9,825 nt of DNA from Pseudomonadota bacterium (GTDB taxonomy: Bacteria > Pseudomonadota > Alphaproteobacteria > Rhizobiales > Xanthobacteraceae), in assembly GCA_963205465.1 (NCBI GenBank), contig CAUJKG010000381.1:1-9825 (forward strand), given 5' to 3'. Position 1 is the stretch's first letter, and each line of letters begins with the position of its first letter. Of this stretch, positions 6,394-9,825 are shown piece by piece. Position numbers and translations under genes: made by a program. The notes below the pieces were generated by a model that made no database searches, had not been told where the DNA came from, and was given only the letters and a program-made list of their open reading frames with translations.

Positions 6394-7839
6394 ATGGCGC
6401 AGATGTTCGAGCTTCGCGATCTGATCGGCACGGACGCGCCGGAGAATCTGCTCGTCGCCGGAATCACCGCCGACAGCCGCAAGGTGGCGGCGGACTTCGC
6501 CTTCTTCGCGATTGCCGGTGCCAAAGCCGATGGAGCGCGCTTCGCGAATGATGCGGTTGCACGCGGCGCGAGCGTCGTGATTGGCGAGGGCGAACGCCCC
6601 GCGGAACTGCTTGCGCGCATTCCTTATGTGCGCGTCGCCGACGTGCGCCGGGCGCTGGCGCTGGCTGCGGCGAGCGTATTTCCGAAGCAGCCGCAAACCA
6701 TCATCGCCGTGACCGGAACGAACGGAAAAACGTCCGTTGCTGCTTTCGTGCGACAGATCTGGGCTGCGAGTGGCGCGCAGGCCGCGAGCATTGGCACCAT
6801 CGGGCTGGTCTCACCGAACGGCGAGACCAGCGGCAGTCTGACCACGCCCGATCCCTTGTCGCTGCATGAACTGTTCGACCGGCTCGCGCGCGAAGGCGTG
6901 ACGCATATGGCAATGGAGGCATCCTCGCACGGCCTCGACCAGCGCCGCCTCGACGGCGTGCGCCTTACGGCCGGGGCCTTCACCAATCTCACGCGCGATC
7001 ATCTCGATTATCACAAGACGTTCGACGACTATCGCGCGGCAAAGATGCGCCTCTTCGAGACGCTGCTTCCCGCAGGCGCTGGGGCGGTTGCCGACGCCGA
7101 CGAGGAAGATGCTGCCCGCGTCGAGGAAATCGCGAAGCGAAGAGGGCTGCGCTATTTCAGCGTCGGCAAGGCGGGACGCGATCTCCAATTACTCGCAAGC
7201 GAGATCGATGGTTTTGCGCAGCGGCTCCAAATTCTCGCGACGGGAAAAACGTATTCCGTGAAGCTGCCGCTGGTCGGCGCGTTTCAGGTTTCGAACGCGC
7301 TGGTCGCGGCGGGGTTGGCCATCGTTACCGGAACCGACGTTGCACGGGCGCTCTCTGCGCTCGAACATCTCAAAGGTGCTTCGGGCCGTCTGGAGTTTGC
7401 CGGCGAGAAGAACGGTGCGCCGATCTTCATCGATTACGCACATACGCCGGACGCGCTGGAGAATTCGCTCGCGGCATTGCGGCCTTATGTGCGCGGCAAG
7501 CTCGCGGTCGTGTTCGGCGCAGGCGGCGATCGCGATGCGGGAAAACGTCCCTTGATGGGGGCTGCGGCGGCGAAGCATGCCGATCAGGTCTATGTCACCG
7601 ACGACAATCCGCGCAACGAAGACCCGGCGCTGATCCGCCGCGCGATCTTGCAGGAAGCGCCGGGCGCCACCGAGATCGGCGATCGCGCGGAAGCAATCCG
7701 GCAGGCGGTGCAGGCATTGCAGGCGGGCGATGTGCTGCTCGTTGCCGGCAAAGGTCACGAAACCGGCCAGATCCTGCGCGACCGCATTGTGCCTTATACG
7801 GATCACGACGCGGTCAAGGCCGCGCTGAAGGGCGAATGA
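6394..7839 (+). CDS. murE: UDP-MurNAc-L-Ala-D-Glu:meso-diaminopimelate ligase MurE
   Basis: A 481-residue cytoplasmic Mur ligase that adds the third stem residue. Three Mur domains are visible: an N-terminal UDP-substrate domain (ITADSRKV, 24-31), a central ATPase domain with P-loop TGTNGKTS (107-114), TTPDPL (150-155), EASSHGLDQRRL (175-186) and RDHLDYHKTFDDYRAAK (201-217, Lys217 the likely carbamylated lysine by homology), and a C-terminal domain with DYAHTPD (347-353), FGAGGDRDAGKRP (374-386) and KGHE (453-456). The DNPR motif at 404-407 marks meso-DAP rather than lysine as substrate. Start ATG 6394 has AGGAAGG at 6384-6390; ATG 6403 is a less well spaced alternative. A GTG at 6369 lies in another frame. 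The end overlaps murF (ATGATG). Confidence 0.97.
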   Translation: MAQMFELRDLIGTDAPENLLVAGITADSRKVAADFAFFAIAGAKADGARFANDAVARGASVVIGEGERPAELLARIPYVRVADVRRALALAAASVFPKQPQTIIAVTGTNGKTSVAAFVRQIWAASGAQAASIGTIGLVSPNGETSGSLTTPDPLSLHELFDRLAREGVTHMAMEASSHGLDQRRLDGVRLTAGAFTNLTRDHLDYHKTFDDYRAAKMRLFETLLPAGAGAVADADEEDAARVEEIAKRRGLRYFSVGKAGRDLQLLASEIDGFAQRLQILATGKTYSVKLPLVGAFQVSNALVAAGLAIVTGTDVARALSALEHLKGASGRLEFAGEKNGAPIFIDYAHTPDALENSLAALRPYVRGKLAVVFGAGGDRDAGKRPLMGAAAAKHADQVYVTDDNPRNEDPALIRRAILQEAPGATEIGDRAEAIRQAVQALQAGDVLLVAGKGHETGQILRDRIVPYTDHDAVKAALKGE

Positions 7840-9275
7840 TGAGCGGGCCAGGGCTTTGGACGGCGCAGGAACTGGCGCAGGCGACACGCGGCCGTCTGCA
7901 AGGCAACGTCCGGGAATCCGTTACCGGTATTTCCATCGACACGCGCACGCTCGCGCCCGGCGAAGCCTTCTTCGCGATCAAGGGCGACCGGCTCGACGGC
8001 CATGATTACGTTGCGGCAGCACTTGAGAAGGACGCGGCGCTTGCGGTGGTCGAGGAAGCGGCCGCTGGAAAATTTCCGGGTGGTGCAGCACTCCTGATCG
8101 TCGATGACACGCTTGCCGCCATGCGCGATGCGGGTGCGGCTGCGCGTGCGCGCTCGCATGCGCAAATCATCGCCGTCACTGGTTCTGCGGGAAAGACCGG
8201 CACCAAGGAAGCGTTGCGGCTCGCGCTCAGCCCAAGCGGCGAGATGCATGCGTCGAGCGCGTCTTTCAATAATCACTGGGGCGTGCCGCTTTCGCTCTCA
8301 CGGCTTTCGCGCGACGCAAAATTCGGCGTGTTCGAAATCGGCATGAACCACGCGGGCGAGATCACACCGCTCGTGCAACTGGTGCGGCCGCAGGTTGCGA
8401 TCATCACCACCATCGAGCCGGTGCATCTGGAATATTTCTCCGGCATCGAGGCGATCGCGGATGCCAAGGCGGAAATCTTTGTCGGCATCGAGCCCGGCGG
8501 TGCCGGGATCCTCAATCGCGATAACAGCCAGTTCGCGCGGCTTGCGGCGGCGGCCAAGGCAGCCGGTGTCTCGCGCGTCGTCAGCTTCGGCACGGACAAG
8601 AAATGTGACGCGCGGATGCTCGAGATCGCCTTGCAGGACGATTCCTCCACCGTGCATGCAGATATTCTCGGCGAGGCGCTGATGTTCAAGTTAGGCGCGC
8701 CGGGGCGGCATCTCGCCATGAATGCGCTGGCGGTGCTTGCAGCGGCAAAGATCGCCGGCGCCGATCTTGCGAAAGCGGCAATCGCACTCGGCAATCTCGT
8801 GCCGCCGGCGGGGCGTGGACTTAGGATGCCGCTACGTCTTCCGGGCGGCGAGGGCCTTCTGATCGACGAGAGCTATAACGCGAACCCCGCTTCGATGCGG
8901 GCTGCGATCGACGTGCTTTCCCGCGCGCCGGTGGGGCAGCCGGGGCGGCGGATCGCCGTGCTCGGCGACATGCTCGAACTCGGAGCGGAGGCGACGCTAC
9001 GGCATGCGGAACTCGCGGAAAGTTTAGCAGCCGGGAAGATCGATCTGGTTTACTGCTCTGGCCCGCTGATGCGTTCGCTCTGGGAAGCGCTTCCCTCGGC
9101 GCTGCGGGGAGGCTATGCGGAGAATGCTGCGGCGCTCGAGCCGCAGGTACTCGCCGCGTTGCAGGGCGGGGACGCCGTGATGATCAAGGGATCCAACGCG
9201 AGCGGCATGGGCAAAATCGTCAAGTCGCTGATGCAGAAATTCGGCGCGGTCGCGCCGCTGAAGAATCCGGCCTGA
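7836..9275 (+). CDS. murF: UDP-MurNAc-tripeptide:D-alanyl-D-alanine ligase MurF
   Basis: A 479-residue cytoplasmic Mur ligase that adds the D-Ala-D-Ala dipeptide, completing the UDP-MurNAc-pentapeptide. It has an N-terminal domain with GISIDTRTLAPGEAFFAIKGDR (31-52), a central ATPase domain with P-loop TGSAGKTGTKE (115-125), SFNNHWGVPLS (143-153), EIGMNHAGEI (167-176) and a probable carbamylated Lys211 (DAKAEIF), and a C-terminal domain with DESYNANPASM (344-354), VLGDMLELG (375-383) and IKGSNASGMG (450-459). These are standard MurF features, distinct from MurE. Two consecutive ATGs occur: 7836 overlaps the murE stop by four bases, while 7839 has better spacing (7 bases) to AAGG at 7828-7831, so the true protein may lack the first Met. 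The stop TGA is part of the mraY ribosome binding site. Confidence 0.97.
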   Translation: MMSGPGLWTAQELAQATRGRLQGNVRESVTGISIDTRTLAPGEAFFAIKGDRLDGHDYVAAALEKDAALAVVEEAAAGKFPGGAALLIVDDTLAAMRDAGAAARARSHAQIIAVTGSAGKTGTKEALRLALSPSGEMHASSASFNNHWGVPLSLSRLSRDAKFGVFEIGMNHAGEITPLVQLVRPQVAIITTIEPVHLEYFSGIEAIADAKAEIFVGIEPGGAGILNRDNSQFARLAAAAKAAGVSRVVSFGTDKKCDARMLEIALQDDSSTVHADILGEALMFKLGAPGRHLAMNALAVLAAAKIAGADLAKAAIALGNLVPPAGRGLRMPLRLPGGEGLLIDESYNANPASMRAAIDVLSRAPVGQPGRRIAVLGDMLELGAEATLRHAELAESLAAGKIDLVYCSGPLMRSLWEALPSALRGGYAENAAALEPQVLAALQGGDAVMIKGSNASGMGKIVKSLMQKFGAVAPLKNPA

Positions 9276-9280
9276 GGAGG
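9275..9280 (+). promoter_or_regulatory. strong ribosome binding site fixing the mraY TTG start
   Basis: AGGAGG, a full Shine-Dalgarno core, lies 5 bases before the TTG at 9286 and shares its first base with the murF stop codon (TGAGGAGG). It supports the non-ATG start and close coupling of murF and mraY translation. Confidence 0.8.
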
Positions 9281-9285
9281 CCCGC

Positions 9286-9825
9286 TTGTTTTATTGGCTT
9301 TCGCAATTCTCCGACGTCATTCCCGGTTTCAACGTCTTTCGTTACATCACCTTCCGCGCCGGCGGCGCGGTGATCACGGCACTTCTGTTCGTATTCCTGT
9401 TCGGGCCGAGCATCATCGCGCTCTTGCGCGTGAAGCAGGGCAAGGGTCAGCCGATCCGCGAGGACGGGCCTGCTTCGCATCTGATCACGAAGAAGGGAAC
9501 GCCGACCATGGGCGGGCTCATGATCCTTTCGGGCCTCATCGTCTCGACGCTGTTGTGGGCGAATCTCACGAATCCCTATGTCTGGGTCGTGCTCGGCGTG
9601 ACCGTCTCGTTCGGCGCGATCGGCCTTTACGACGACTATCTGAAAGTGACGCGGCAGACGCATGCCGGGTTCTCGGCGCGCATGCGGCTTCTGATCGAAG
9701 TCGTGATCGCGGCCGCCGCGCTTTACGCGATCACGCGGATTGCTAATCCCTCGACCGCTTATTCGCTCGCGGTGCCGTTCCTGAAAGATATCTACATCTA
9801 TCTCGGCTGGGGCATTGTTGCCTTC
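9286..9825 (+). CDS. mraY: phospho-N-acetylmuramoyl-pentapeptide transferase MraY (3' partial)
   Basis: The first 180 residues, about half of the usual ~360, are present; the frame stays open to the window edge. MraY is an inner-membrane enzyme that transfers phospho-MurNAc-pentapeptide from UDP to undecaprenyl phosphate, giving lipid I. Starting from TTG at 9286, the protein begins MFYWLSQFSDVIPGFNVFRYITFRAGGA, a typical alphaproteobacterial MraY N-terminus. Further hallmarks are QGKGQPIREDGPASH (51-65), KKGTPTMGGLMIL (69-81) and the catalytic-site YDDYLK (115-120; Asp116 and Asp117). Hydrophobic segments lie near 25-47, 76-93, 97-114 and 133-150. The TTG start is chosen for the AGGAGG five bases upstream; no in-frame ATG lies near. 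An overlapping frame at 9294-9746 encodes an unrelated Arg-rich string and is discarded. Confidence 0.95.
   Translation, partial: MFYWLSQFSDVIPGFNVFRYITFRAGGAVITALLFVFLFGPSIIALLRVKQGKGQPIREDGPASHLITKKGTPTMGGLMILSGLIVSTLLWANLTNPYVWVVLGVTVSFGAIGLYDDYLKVTRQTHAGFSARMRLLIEVVIAAAALYAITRIANPSTAYSLAVPFLKDIYIYLGWGIVAF

Noticed and set aside
6369..6551. GTG at 6369 overlapping the ftsI stop as a small gene or murE start
   Set aside because: It is in a different frame from murE, gives a 60-residue Arg-rich string, and the AGGAAGG points to ATG 6394.
4705..6696. 663-residue open frame on the - strand opposite ftsI and murE
   Set aside because: It is antisense to clearly real genes, rich in Arg and His, has no recognisable domain, and such frames are common opposite GC-rich genes with strong codon bias.
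9294..9746. 150-residue + strand open frame over the mraY start
   Set aside because: The frame from TTG 9286 encodes an unmistakable MraY; this one is its out-of-frame shadow.
1..9825. Mobile elements, CRISPR arrays, tRNA or rRNA genes, phage attachment sites
   Set aside because: No transposase, terminal inverted repeats, spaced long repeats or cloverleaf-type sequence was seen; almost the whole window is accounted for by conserved genes.

Overview
The window is a GC-rich chromosomal segment from an alphaproteobacterium, most likely of the order Hyphomicrobiales (Rhizobiales). The evidence for this is the protein character (MraY, FtsI, FtsL and MraZ of the alphaproteobacterial type), a meso-diaminopimelate-type MurE, and the gene order. 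It holds the first two thirds of a dcw (division and cell wall) cluster: mraZ, rsmH (mraW), ftsL, ftsI, murE, murF, mraY, all on the + strand. A large DUF2339 membrane protein lies upstream on the same strand. No genes were found on the - strand.

Layout. Bases 1-2577 hold the 3' part of a DUF2339 multi-spanning membrane protein whose start lies before the window. Bases 2578-2796 are a 219-base control region with a hairpin just after the DUF2339 stop, a candidate sigma-70-like promoter, a clear MraZ-type operator (three TGGGA/CGGGA units every 10 bases, read on the - strand), a leader hairpin, and a tiny leader ORF whose stop overlaps the mraZ start. Bases 2797-9825 hold the seven dcw genes with almost no space between them. 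Four junctions overlap (mraZ/rsmH, rsmH/ftsL, ftsL/ftsI, murE/murF); ftsI/murE and murF/mraY have gaps of 24 and 10 bases. mraY runs off the right edge after 180 codons.

How the genes work together. MraZ is the expected repressor of its own operon. RsmH methylates 16S rRNA. FtsL and FtsI are septal divisome proteins; FtsI is the septal transpeptidase. MurE and MurF add meso-diaminopimelate and D-Ala-D-Ala to the UDP-MurNAc peptide in the cytoplasm. MraY moves the finished pentapeptide onto undecaprenyl phosphate to make lipid I. The compact layout suggests one transcript with translational coupling.

Novelty. I see no unprecedented system, mobile element, CRISPR array, tRNA or rRNA. The parts most worth a second look are regulatory: the phased MraZ operator overlapping a candidate promoter, the 8-codon leader ORF coupled to mraZ, and the palindrome that contains the rsmH ribosome binding site. 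Domain and motif calls come from reading translated sequence; no database search was run.
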